A stretch of DNA of 64,000 bases from Paractinoplanes bogorensis (GTDB taxonomy: Bacteria > Actinomycetota > Actinomycetes > Mycobacteriales > Micromonosporaceae). The notes under the pieces are model-generated. The model was not told the DNA's origin. It was given only the letters and a program-made list of their open reading frames with translations, and searched no databases. Position numbers and translations under genes: made by a program. Of this stretch, positions 18,511-25,760 are shown piece by piece (within the stretch, counting starts at the first letter, position 1; each line of letters begins with the position of its first letter). Location: positions 1 through 64,000 of the forward strand of contig NZ_JAHKKG010000004.1 of assembly GCF_018829635.1 (NCBI RefSeq). The letters are read 5' to 3'.

Positions 18511-18904
18511 TGCGCACCATGTTGCCGGCCGGATCGCGGAAGGCGCAGTCGCGCAGTCCGTACGGCTGGTCGATCGGCTCCTGCACCACGTCGGCGCCGT
18601 TCTTCTGCACCTGCTCGAACGCCTCGTCGACGTTCGGAGCGCTCAGCACGATGCTCGCGTAGCTGCCCTTGGCCATGAGTTCGGCGATGGTGCGCTTCTC
18701 GGCGTCGGTCAGCGCGGGGTCGACGGCCGGCGGGTGCAGCACGATCGACGTCTGCGGCTGCCCGGGCGGACCGACGGTGATCCAGCGCATGTCGCCGTAG
18801 CCGACGTCGTTGCGGACCTCGAAGCCCATGGTGTCGCGCCAGAACGTGAGTGATGCCTCGGGGTTGTCGGCCGGAAGGAACGTGTTGTGAATAGTCAGGT
18901 TCAT
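18494..18904 (-). CDS. VOC-family (glyoxalase-like) protein
   Basis: 136 aa from the ATG at 18904. Two beta-alpha-beta-beta-beta repeats are visible: NTFLPADNPEASLTFWRDTMGFEV first, and PNVDEAFEQVQKNGADVVQEP with FRDPAGNMVRINQ second, which is the standard VOC end. Such proteins bind a divalent metal and act on small thiol adducts or antibiotics, or serve as binding proteins. It starts ten bases after the AraC-type gene on the same strand. AraC-VOC pairs are common in actinobacteria and the regulator likely controls this gene. The substrate is unknown. Confidence 0.88.
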   Translation of the reverse strand: MNLTIHNTFLPADNPEASLTFWRDTMGFEVRNDVGYGDMRWITVGPPGQPQTSIVLHPPAVDPALTDAEKRTIAELMAKGSYASIVLSAPNVDEAFEQVQKNGADVVQEPIDQPYGLRDCAFRDPAGNMVRINQAI

Positions 18905-18914
18905 GCCGACCACG

Positions 18915-19358
18915 CTAGGCGGCGCCACCGCGCGTTGCTTCTCGATTCCTGATCGGTCGGGTGACCGTCTTGACCACGCAGCCGGGCAGACCTTCGGCCT
19001 GGGACTGCTCGGCGGTGAGCCGGCGGTAGGCGCTCGGTGACATGCCGACCAGCTCGGAGAACCGGGTGCTGAACGTACCGAGCGACGAGCAGCCGACGGC
19101 GAAGCAGACTTCGGTGACGCTGAGGTCTCCCCGGCGCAGCAGGGCCATGGCACGCTCGATGCGGCGGGTCATGAGATAGCTGTACGGCGACTCGCCGAAC
19201 GCGGCCCGGAACTCGCGGCTCAGGTGGCCGGCCGAGACGTTGACGCCCCGCGCGAGGGCCTCGACGTCGAGCGGCTGGGCGTAGTCGCGATCGATCCGGT
19301 CGCGGACCCGGCGGAGAAGTTTGAGATCCCGGAGACGTTGCTCCGCTTTATCCGCCAC
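18915..19358 (-). CDS. Short AraC-family regulator
   Basis: 147 aa from a GTG at 19358. The open frame extends upstream into the divergent helicase gene, but that part is not protein-like. Two helix-turn-helix units are clear: LDVEALARGVNVSAGHLSREF, then DLSVTEVCFAVGCSSLGTF followed by the family end FSTRFSELVGMSPSAYRR. There is no ligand domain. A TATACG element lies 7-12 bases before the GTG on the minus strand, so the message may be leaderless. The rifamycin-element-like repeat is 22 bases upstream and could affect this promoter as well as the helicase. Confidence 0.85.
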   Translation of the reverse strand: MADKAEQRLRDLKLLRRVRDRIDRDYAQPLDVEALARGVNVSAGHLSREFRAAFGESPYSYLMTRRIERAMALLRRGDLSVTEVCFAVGCSSLGTFSTRFSELVGMSPSAYRRLTAEQSQAEGLPGCVVKTVTRPIRNREATRGGAA

Positions 19359-19379
19359 TTTTACCGTATACCACAGGTG

Positions 19380-19398
19380 GGGCCTTGCGGCAAGACCC
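19380..19398. promoter_or_regulatory. Rifamycin-associated-element-like inverted repeat
   Basis: The 19-bp sequence GGGCCTTGCGGCAAGACCC is an inverted repeat: eight of nine arm positions pair around a central G, with the core TTGC-G-GCAA. It matches, as I remember it, the rifamycin-associated element (RAE), a 19-bp inverted repeat found upstream of rifamycin resistance genes in actinobacteria. It lies 59 bases before the GTG of the HelD/HelR-like gene and 21 bases before the divergent AraC gene. Confidence 0.75.
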
Positions 19399-19457
19399 GG
19401 GTGGTGCCGGAGAATCGCTGCTCGTAGCCGTAATCCGGGGGAAATGGGGCTTTCCAC

Positions 19458-21587
19458 GTGGACGCGATCATCCAGTCTTTCCGTCTGCCCGCTCAGCTCG
19501 CGGCCAAGGCGGATCCCGCTCTGATCGCCGACGACGACCGGCGGTTCGTGGCGATCGAGGCCAGTCTCGCCGCCACTGTCGATGACCTGTCCGCGCGGCT
19601 GGACGCCGTGCGCCGGTCTGCGGCCGGCAAGGGGCGGCAGGCCGTCGACCGGGACGAGGAGGTGCAACGGCTGTCGGCGCGACTGCGGGCGCTGCGACGG
19701 TATTCGCTGGACATCTGCCTCGGCCGCATGGTCTCCGAGTCCGGGGAGATCACTTACATCGGCCGGTTCGGGCTCACCGACAGCGACGGGCGCCGTCTGC
19801 TTCTCGACTGGCGCTCACCGGCCGCCGAACCGTTCTTCGGGGCCACCCACGCCAACCCGATGGGACTTCTCAGCCGGCGTCGATACCGCTGGACCGGCGG
19901 CCATGTCACCGACTACTGGGACGAGGTGTTCGTGGCGGGCGCGCTCGAGGGCCACGCCGCGCTCGACGACCAGTCCGCGTTCATCGCCAGCCTGGGCAGT
20001 AACCGGTCGGCCCGCATGCGCGACGTGCTCGGGACCATCCAGGCCGACCAGGACGCCATCATCCGGGCCGGGTCGGGCGGAGCTCTGGTGGTCGACGGCG
20101 GGCCCGGCACCGGCAAGACTGTGGTCGCGCTGCACCGTACGGCCTACCTGCTCTATTCCGAACCCCGGATGCAGCACCGGGTGTTGTTCGTCGGGCCGCA
20201 CGAGCCCTACCTCGCGTACGTCTCCGACGTGCTGCCCAGCCTCGGCGAGGAGGGGGTGCAGGCCTGCACACTCCGCGACCTGGTGCCGGAGGGCGCGACC
20301 GCGGCCGTGTCGGACGCCGCCGCGCACCTCAAATCGTCTGCCGGTCTCGTGGCGGCGATCGAGGCGGCCGTACGGTTCTACGAGGAGCCACCGACGTCGT
20401 CCTTGGTGGTGGCGACGGACGACGTCGAGCTGACCGTGACGGCCGACGACTGGGCCGAGGCCTTCGCGGCGCCCGGCCCCGGCACTCCGCACAACGAGGG
20501 CCGCGAGCAGGTGTGGGACGAGCTCGTCGAGATCCTGCTGGCCAAGGACAAGAGCGAAGAGCCTTCCCCTTTCGTACGAGGTCAGGTGGCGCGCGATCGA
20601 GGCCTGCTCGCCGCGTTCAACCGGGCCTGGCCCGTTCTCGAACCGGCCGACATCGTCGCCGATCTGTGGTCGGTGCCGGCCTATCTGCGCAGGTGCGCGC
20701 CCTGGCTGGAGGCCGACGAGATCCGGGCCCTGCAGCGCTCCGACCCTCGGGAGTGGACGGTGGCCGACCTGCCGCTGCTCGACGCGGCCCGGCACCGGGT
20801 CGGCGATCCGGGCTTCTCCCGGCGGCAGCGCGAGGACGCCGCCTCCGAGGAGTCGCAACGCCGCACGTACGCCCGGGTGTTCGACGACCTTCTGGCGTCG
20901 CACGAGTACGACGACGGCGAAGGCCTGATGCAGATGTTCATGCAGCAGGACATGCGCGAGGGGCTGGTCTCGGCCGAACGCCGGCCCGAGTCCGAACGGG
21001 ACCGGCTGTCCGGGACGTTCGCGCACATCGTGGTCGACGAGGCCCAGGAGCTGACCGACGCCGAGTGGCAGATGCTGCTGCTCCGCTGCCCGTCGCGGAG
21101 TTTCACCATCGTGGGTGACCGGGCCCAGGCGCGGCACGGGTTCACCGAGTCGTGGACCGAGCGGCTGAACCGGGCCGGGATCCCGTCGGTCCGGATGGCC
21201 TCGCTGACGGTCAACTACCGGACGCCGGCCGAGATCATGACCGAGGCGGCGCCGGTGATCCGGGCGGTGCTGCCGGACGCCAACGTGCCGACCTCCATCC
21301 GGGAGAGCGGAGTGCCGGTCGCTCACGGGTCCACAGCGGACCTCCGCCGGGTGCTGGACGACTGGTTCGACGCGCATGACGAGGGGGTCGCGTGTGTCAT
21401 CGGTGACTTGACCGTGCCGGACGGGCCGCGGGTGCGGTCGCTGACGCCGGTGCTGGCCAAGGGCCTGGAATTCGACCTGGTGATCCTGGTCGATCCGCAG
21501 TCGTTCGGCGGGGGCATCGAGGGGGCGGTCGACCGTTACGTCGCGATGACCCGGGCGACGCAGCGGCTGGTGATCCTCACTTCGTGA
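19458..21587 (+). CDS. helR: HelD/HelR-type RNA polymerase-recycling helicase
   Basis: 709 aa from GTG. The N-terminal helical arm (about 1-90) and the HelD-specific segment ITYIGRFGLT...LLLDWRSPAAEPFF (about 95-120) precede UvrD-like motor domains. Walker A GGPGTGKTVVALHR is near residue 215, the motif II region IVVDEAQELTDAEW is near 525, and the C-terminal motif YVAMTRATQRLVIL closes the protein. HelD proteins strip stalled RNA polymerase; the HelR branch also displaces rifamycin and gives resistance. The RAE-like repeat upstream favours HelR here, by inference. Its end overlaps the convergent lipoprotein gene by 11 bases. Confidence 0.85.
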   Translation: MDAIIQSFRLPAQLAAKADPALIADDDRRFVAIEASLAATVDDLSARLDAVRRSAAGKGRQAVDRDEEVQRLSARLRALRRYSLDICLGRMVSESGEITYIGRFGLTDSDGRRLLLDWRSPAAEPFFGATHANPMGLLSRRRYRWTGGHVTDYWDEVFVAGALEGHAALDDQSAFIASLGSNRSARMRDVLGTIQADQDAIIRAGSGGALVVDGGPGTGKTVVALHRTAYLLYSEPRMQHRVLFVGPHEPYLAYVSDVLPSLGEEGVQACTLRDLVPEGATAAVSDAAAHLKSSAGLVAAIEAAVRFYEEPPTSSLVVATDDVELTVTADDWAEAFAAPGPGTPHNEGREQVWDELVEILLAKDKSEEPSPFVRGQVARDRGLLAAFNRAWPVLEPADIVADLWSVPAYLRRCAPWLEADEIRALQRSDPREWTVADLPLLDAARHRVGDPGFSRRQREDAASEESQRRTYARVFDDLLASHEYDDGEGLMQMFMQQDMREGLVSAERRPESERDRLSGTFAHIVVDEAQELTDAEWQMLLLRCPSRSFTIVGDRAQARHGFTESWTERLNRAGIPSVRMASLTVNYRTPAEIMTEAAPVIRAVLPDANVPTSIRESGVPVAHGSTADLRRVLDDWFDAHDEGVACVIGDLTVPDGPRVRSLTPVLAKGLEFDLVILVDPQSFGGGIEGAVDRYVAMTRATQRLVILTS

Positions 21588-22080
21588 CGCACTTCGTGAA
21601 GTCGACGCCGTAGTCGCCCACCCGGGGGCCCTGGCACTTCTCGGTCGTGATCGTCTTAGGTCCGAAGCCGTCGGCCCGCGAATCGGTGACGACCTCGACG
21701 TGGCCGCTGTCATTCGACGTGTAGGTGACCGGGATCGGGTCGCCCTCGACGGTCGGCCGGGTGACCGCCAGGTAGGCGCGGTGCCCGGCCGACGCGGCGT
21801 CGACGAAGCACTCGGCCGCAGTGCGGGGCAGCTTGTCGCCCTGCTCGAGGATGACGGTGCCGCAGTCGATCAGGCCCTGGCCGGGGCTGAGGGTGGCGCT
21901 GGGGGCCTCGGGGATGCCGGTCTGATGGCGGGGACCTCGCGGGCCGAGACTGGGATCGATCAGCGGAGTGGCGGCGATCGTGGGTGGGGCGGTGGCGGGC
22001 GGCCCGGGGGCCGGGTTCGCCTGGTCGACGCACCCGGCCAGCAGCAGGAGCAGGGGAGCGAGGACGGTCAGTCGCTTCAT
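21577..22080 (-). CDS. Putative lipoprotein, function unknown
   Basis: 167 aa. The N-terminal signal MKRLTVLAPLLLLLAGC has a clear lipobox (LLAGC, Cys at 17). A Pro/Ala-rich linker and a secreted domain with paired cysteines follow. The domain has no recognised family. It should be anchored outside the membrane. Its start is preceded, 12 bases upstream, by a run of an 8-bp tandem repeat (22093-22172) that could influence expression. Confidence 0.75.
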   Translation of the reverse strand: MKRLTVLAPLLLLLAGCVDQANPAPGPPATAPPTIAATPLIDPSLGPRGPRHQTGIPEAPSATLSPGQGLIDCGTVILEQGDKLPRTAAECFVDAASAGHRAYLAVTRPTVEGDPIPVTYTSNDSGHVEVVTDSRADGFGPKTITTEKCQGPRVGDYGVDFTKCVTK

Positions 22081-22092
22081 GGTCGCTTCCTC

Positions 22093-22172
22093 GGGTGAGC
22101 GGGTGAGCGGGTGAGCGGGTCAGCGGGTCAGCGGGTCAGCGGGTCAGCGGGTCAGCGGGTCAGCGGGTCAGG
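22093..22172 (-). repeat. 8-bp tandem repeat upstream of lipoprotein gene
   Basis: On the plus strand GGGTGAGC occurs three times, then GGGTCAGC six times, then GGGTCAGG, with no gaps: ten units of eight bases. It ends 12 bases from the lipoprotein start codon on the minus strand, in the place of its 5' untranslated region or promoter. The unit length is not a multiple of three, and the run is the kind that changes copy number by slippage. Confidence 0.9.
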
Positions 22173-22298
22173 GGTTTGGACGCGCCGGCGCAGCGCCGGG
22201 TTGCGGTCGCGACTTGTCGTTTTTTGCCGAGTCACCAGCCCACCCCGCCCGACCAGGGGGCGGGCCCAACCGTAGTGGCGGGAGCGGATCCGCGGCCG

Positions 22299-22324
22299 TT
22301 GTCCACAATTCGCCGCCATCCACA
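22299..22324 (+). promoter_or_regulatory. Twin DnaA-box-like sites, second copy
   Basis: TTGTCCACA (22299-22307, the preferred actinobacterial DnaA box) is followed 17 bp later by CCATCCACA. The flanks repeat those at 428-453: both read TCCACAATTC, six variable bases, then ATCCACAGC. It lies between the lipoprotein gene and the sugar operon promoter. The rest of 22173-22369 shows no gene. Confidence 0.5.
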
Positions 22325-22369
22325 GCGGGAGCGTTCCCACGGCGCCCCGGAAATGTCTCTGTCACACCG

Positions 22370-22399
22370 TTGACATATGTGGGCGTCGAACCCTAACGT
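22370..22399 (+). promoter_or_regulatory. Sugar operon promoter
   Basis: A perfect -35 TTGACA (22370-22375) and a -10 TAACGT (22394-22399) are separated by 18 bp. Transcription would start near 22406. The first LacI-type palindrome begins about ten bases further on, so a bound repressor would block the start. Confidence 0.75.
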
Positions 22400-22415
22400 C
22401 TGCCCAAAGTCCCGC

Positions 22416-22431
22416 GTCGAAGCGCTTCGAC
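22416..22431. promoter_or_regulatory. LacI-type operator O1
   Basis: Perfect 16-bp palindrome GTCGAAGCGCTTCGAC with the CG centre typical of LacI-family operators. It is placed just downstream of the predicted transcription start of the sugar operon. Confidence 0.85.
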
Positions 22432-22482
22432 AGCCAAAGCCGACAACCAAGCCGATAGCCAAGCATGAGTCGGCGGCCGACT

Positions 22483-22498
22483 GTCGAAGCGCTTCGAC
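22483..22498. promoter_or_regulatory. LacI-type operator O2
   Basis: Second perfect copy of GTCGAAGCGCTTCGAC, 67 bp from the first and 11 bases before the GGAGG ribosome site of the binding-protein gene. The pair could be bridged by a repressor tetramer or bound by two dimers. Confidence 0.85.
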
Positions 22499-22524
22499 GG
22501 ACCCCTCCCGGAGGACGAACAGAC

Positions 22525-23838
22525 ATGATTCGATCGCGAACCGGCCTCGTGGCCGGAGCACTGTTGATGGCCGCCTCGCTCGCCCTCACCGCTTGCGGTG
22601 GTGGCAGCGGCGGCGACGAGACCGAGGGCGCCGACGCCAAGACGTTGACGCTGTGGCACTACGAGGGCCCGACCAGCGCGATGGGCATCGCCTGGAACAA
22701 GGCCATCGAGGAGTTCAAGGCCGCCCACCCGGGCGTCGAGGTGAAGTTCGAGGAGAAGGGCTTCGAGCAGATCCAGCAGAACGCCCAGATGATCCTCAAC
22801 TCGGACAGCGCCCCGGACATCATGGAGTACAACAAGGGCAACGCCACCGCCGGCCTGCTGTCGAAGCAGGGTCTGCTCACCGACCTGACCGACGAGGCGA
22901 GCAAGCGGGGCTGGGACAAGGCCCTCAACTCGAGCCTGCAGACCACCACGAAGTACGACGACGACGGCATCATGGGCTCCGGGAAGACGTACGGGATCCC
23001 GAACTACGCCGAGTACGTCGAGGTCTACTACAACAAGGACCTGTTCAAGAAGTACAACCTGCAGGTACCGACCACGCTCGACGAGTTCACCGCGGTGATG
23101 GACAAGTTCGTGCAGAACAAGGTCACCCCGCTCGCCGTCGGCGGCGCCGAGTATCCGGCCCAGCAGATCCTCTACTCGCTCGCGCTGAGCCAGGCCGACC
23201 GGGCCTGGGTCGACGACTACCAGCTCTACAAGAACAAGGTCGACTTCAAGGGTCCGCAGCTCAAGTACGGCGCGGACACCTTCAAGCAGTGGGTCGACAA
23301 GGGCTACATCAACAAGAACTCGGCCGGCATCAAGGCCGAGGACATGGGTGTCTCGTTCACCCAGGGCAAGTTCCCGATCATGATTTCGGGCTCGTGGTGG
23401 TACGGCCGGTTCTCGGGCGAGATCAAGAACTTCGAGTGGGGCACCTTCCTGTTCCCCGGCAACAAGCTGCACCCGGGCTCGAGCGGCAACCTGTGGGTCG
23501 TGCCGGAGAAGAGCAAGGCCAAGGCGCTCGCGTACGACTTCATCGACATCACGATGAAGCCGGAGATCCAGGCGCTGCTCGGTAACAACGGCGGGGTGCC
23601 CGTCGCGGCCGACGCCTCGGCCATCACCGACGCCAAGAACAAGGAACTGATCGAGAACTTCAACAAGATCTCGTCCGAGGACGGGCTGGCGTTCTACCCC
23701 GACTGGCCGGCCCCGGGCTACTACGACGTGCTGGTCGCCGGCACGCAGGGCCTGATCAACGGTTCCAAGACGCCGGACCAGATGCTCGACGAGATCGCCA
23801 AGCCGTACGACGAGAACCTCGCCGACCTCGGCAAGTAG
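22525..23838 (+). CDS. ABC sugar-binding lipoprotein
   Basis: 437 aa from the ATG at 22525, with GGAGG ten bases upstream; the longer frame reads through the operator and is rejected. The signal peptide ends in a lipobox (LALTAC, Cys about 22). The mature protein is a family 1 extracellular solute-binding protein (LTLWHYEGPTSAMG; APDIMEYNKGNATAGLL). It should capture an oligosaccharide for the two permeases downstream. From the enzymes in the operon, xylose-containing oligosaccharides (isoprimeverose or xyloglucan fragments) are plausible. No ATPase gene is present, as usual in actinobacteria that share MsiK. Confidence 0.93.
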   Translation: MIRSRTGLVAGALLMAASLALTACGGGSGGDETEGADAKTLTLWHYEGPTSAMGIAWNKAIEEFKAAHPGVEVKFEEKGFEQIQQNAQMILNSDSAPDIMEYNKGNATAGLLSKQGLLTDLTDEASKRGWDKALNSSLQTTTKYDDDGIMGSGKTYGIPNYAEYVEVYYNKDLFKKYNLQVPTTLDEFTAVMDKFVQNKVTPLAVGGAEYPAQQILYSLALSQADRAWVDDYQLYKNKVDFKGPQLKYGADTFKQWVDKGYINKNSAGIKAEDMGVSFTQGKFPIMISGSWWYGRFSGEIKNFEWGTFLFPGNKLHPGSSGNLWVVPEKSKAKALAYDFIDITMKPEIQALLGNNGGVPVAADASAITDAKNKELIENFNKISSEDGLAFYPDWPAPGYYDVLVAGTQGLINGSKTPDQMLDEIAKPYDENLADLGK

Positions 23839-23849
23839 CCCGCATCGGT

Positions 23850-23962
23850 TTGTGAGTACTCACTCACCAGGGCGCGAGCCGGGCACGAGCCGGGCGCGAG
23901 CCGGTCGCAAGCCGGGGGCGCGAGCCGGGCCGGCGCGGGCGCGGTGCTTGTGAGTACTCACT
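23850..23962. repeat. Palindrome-flanked 11-bp repeat element
   Basis: A 15-bp direct copy TTGTGAGTACTCACT occurs at 23850-23864 and 23948-23962; its core GTGAGTACTCAC is a perfect palindrome. Between the copies lie about five imperfect tandem units of GGCGCGAGCCG (11 bp) at 23871-23927. The element fills the gap between the binding-protein gene and the first permease. The palindrome resembles TetR-type operators, and the GC-rich centre could act as a transcript-attenuating structure. Neither role is proven. Confidence 0.75.
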
Positions 23963-23994
23963 AACCGATGGCACTCCAAGCAGAAGGGGCAACG

Positions 23995-24876
23995 ATGAGG
24001 CGCAAGGGCTACTGGGTCTTTCTGATCCCGGGCGTGCTGGCCAGCGTCCTGGTGATCGTCGTGCCGCTCGTCATGACCGTCTACACGAGCTTCACCAAGT
24101 GGAACGGCGTCGGCGAGCAGCGCTGGATCGGGTTCGACAACTACACCCGGCTGTTCGAGGACAGTCTGTTCTGGTCGTCGTTCGGCAACATCGTGCTGCT
24201 GATCCTGGCCATGGCCGTGGTGCCGACGCTGCTCGGGCTCTTCCTGGCCGCGGTGCTGTTCGACTACGTGGCCAAGAAGTTCGGCGACCGGTGGGCCTCG
24301 TTCTTCCGGTCCGGTTTCTATCTGCCGCAGATCATCCCGGTCGCGGTCACCGGCATCCTGTGGGGCTGGATCCTGCACCCGGAGTACGGCGCGCTCAACC
24401 GGATCCTGGACACGGTCGGGCTCGGCTCGCTGGCCCACAACTGGCTGGGTGAACCGGGTTCGGCGCTGTACAGCGTCATGGGCATCATGATCTGGGTCCA
24501 GCTCGGCTATCCGATCGTCATGTTCATGGCCGGCCTGCAGCGGGTCGATCCCGAGCTGTACGAGGCGGCCGACCTGGACGGCGCGAGCTGGTGGCAACGG
24601 TTCCGCAAGATCACCGTCTACCTGATCCGGCCCGAGTTCTACGTCGTGCTGGTGACGACGACGATCTCGGCGCTCAAGATCTTCGGCCCGATCTTCGTGC
24701 TCACCGGCGGCGGCCCGAGTAACGCCACGCTCGTGCCGAGTTACTTCGCGTACAAGAACTTCTTCGAGAAGGCCCAGGTCGGGTACGGGTCGGCGATCTC
24801 CACGGTGCTGACCGTGCTGATCATCCTGCTGTCGATCGTGTTCCTGCGCTTGCAGAACCGGAGCGTGAACCGATGA
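23995..24876 (+). CDS. ABC sugar permease (MalF-like)
   Basis: 293 aa from the ATG at 23995, chosen for the ribosome site AAGGGGC; an ATG at 23968 would add nine residues. Six membrane helices are predicted. The EAA loop is visible as ELYEAADLDGASWWQRFRKITV, which contacts the ATPase. It pairs with the next permease to form the membrane channel for the sugar bound by the upstream lipoprotein. Its stop overlaps the next gene by four bases. Confidence 0.93.
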   Translation: MRRKGYWVFLIPGVLASVLVIVVPLVMTVYTSFTKWNGVGEQRWIGFDNYTRLFEDSLFWSSFGNIVLLILAMAVVPTLLGLFLAAVLFDYVAKKFGDRWASFFRSGFYLPQIIPVAVTGILWGWILHPEYGALNRILDTVGLGSLAHNWLGEPGSALYSVMGIMIWVQLGYPIVMFMAGLQRVDPELYEAADLDGASWWQRFRKITVYLIRPEFYVVLVTTTISALKIFGPIFVLTGGGPSNATLVPSYFAYKNFFEKAQVGYGSAISTVLTVLIILLSIVFLRLQNRSVNR

Positions 24877-25751
24877 CCATGACCGCCAACCGGGCGCCGG
24901 CCAGGACTGAGCCGGCCAGCCCGATCAAACGGACAAACCCGATTCGCTTCGTCATTCTCGCGGCCCTGCTGGCTCTCCTCCTCATCGTCATCGCGCCCCT
25001 GCTGATCATCGCGATCAACGCCGTGAAGAGCCCAGCCGACTACGCCGGCGGCGGCCCCCTGTCGTTGCCACCGCATCTCTACTGGGACGGCATCGTCGAC
25101 TTCTGGAACCGGGTGAACTTCGGCCAGAAGCTCTGGAACAGCTTCATCACCAGCCTGGTCGTGGCGGTGCTGGGCGTGGCGTTGTCGATCCTCAACGCGT
25201 ACGCGCTGGGCATCGGCAAGGTGAAGGGCCGGATCTGGTTCCTGGTGTTCTTCCTGGTCGCGAATCTGTTGCCGCAGGAGGTGCTGGTCTATCCGCTGTA
25301 TTTCCTGTCCAAAGAGGTGCACCTGTACGACAGCCTGATCGCGATCGTCATCATCTTCACGGTCATTCAGGCCGCGTTCGGCACCTATCTGCTGACGAGT
25401 GTCTACCAGGAGTTCCCGGCCGAGTTGCTGGACGCGGCCGACGTCGACGGCGCCGGCAAGTGGCGCACGTTGTGGAGCGTCGTCGTCCCGGTCAGCCGGC
25501 CCACGCTCGGCGTGCTGTTCACGTTCTTCTTCATCTGGACCTGGAACGAGTTCTTCCTGCCGCTGGTCTTCCTCGTCAGCAACGACAACCAGACCGTGCC
25601 GGTGGCCCTCGGCGTGCTGCAGGGCGACCGGCTGATGGACGCCACCATGACCAGCGCCTCGGGCCTGATCGGCATCCTCCCGGCGATGATCTTCTTCCTC
25701 GTTTTCCAGCGCACCCTGACCCGCGGCATCACCGCCGGCGCCATCAAGTAG
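24873..25751 (+). CDS. ABC sugar permease (MalG-like)
   Basis: 292 aa with a short hydrophilic N terminus and six predicted membrane helices. The EAA loop reads ELLDAADVDGAGKWRTLWSVV. The C-terminal helix ends FQRTLTRGITAGAIK, a standard ending for MalG-type permeases. It is translationally coupled to the preceding permease (ATGA overlap) and followed nine bases later by the alpha-xylosidase gene, so uptake and hydrolysis are on one message. Confidence 0.94.
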   Translation: MTMTANRAPARTEPASPIKRTNPIRFVILAALLALLLIVIAPLLIIAINAVKSPADYAGGGPLSLPPHLYWDGIVDFWNRVNFGQKLWNSFITSLVVAVLGVALSILNAYALGIGKVKGRIWFLVFFLVANLLPQEVLVYPLYFLSKEVHLYDSLIAIVIIFTVIQAAFGTYLLTSVYQEFPAELLDAADVDGAGKWRTLWSVVVPVSRPTLGVLFTFFFIWTWNEFFLPLVFLVSNDNQTVPVALGVLQGDRLMDATMTSASGLIGILPAMIFFLVFQRTLTRGITAGAIK

Positions 25752-25760
25752 AGGACGCTC

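Noticed and set aside
22093-22172. Possible CRISPR array
   Set aside because: Units are 8 bp and contiguous, with no unique spacers and no cas genes in the window.
23850-23962. Insertion sequence remnant
   Set aside because: No transposase fragment or target duplication outside the 15-bp copies is seen. It is kept as a structured repeat of unknown origin.
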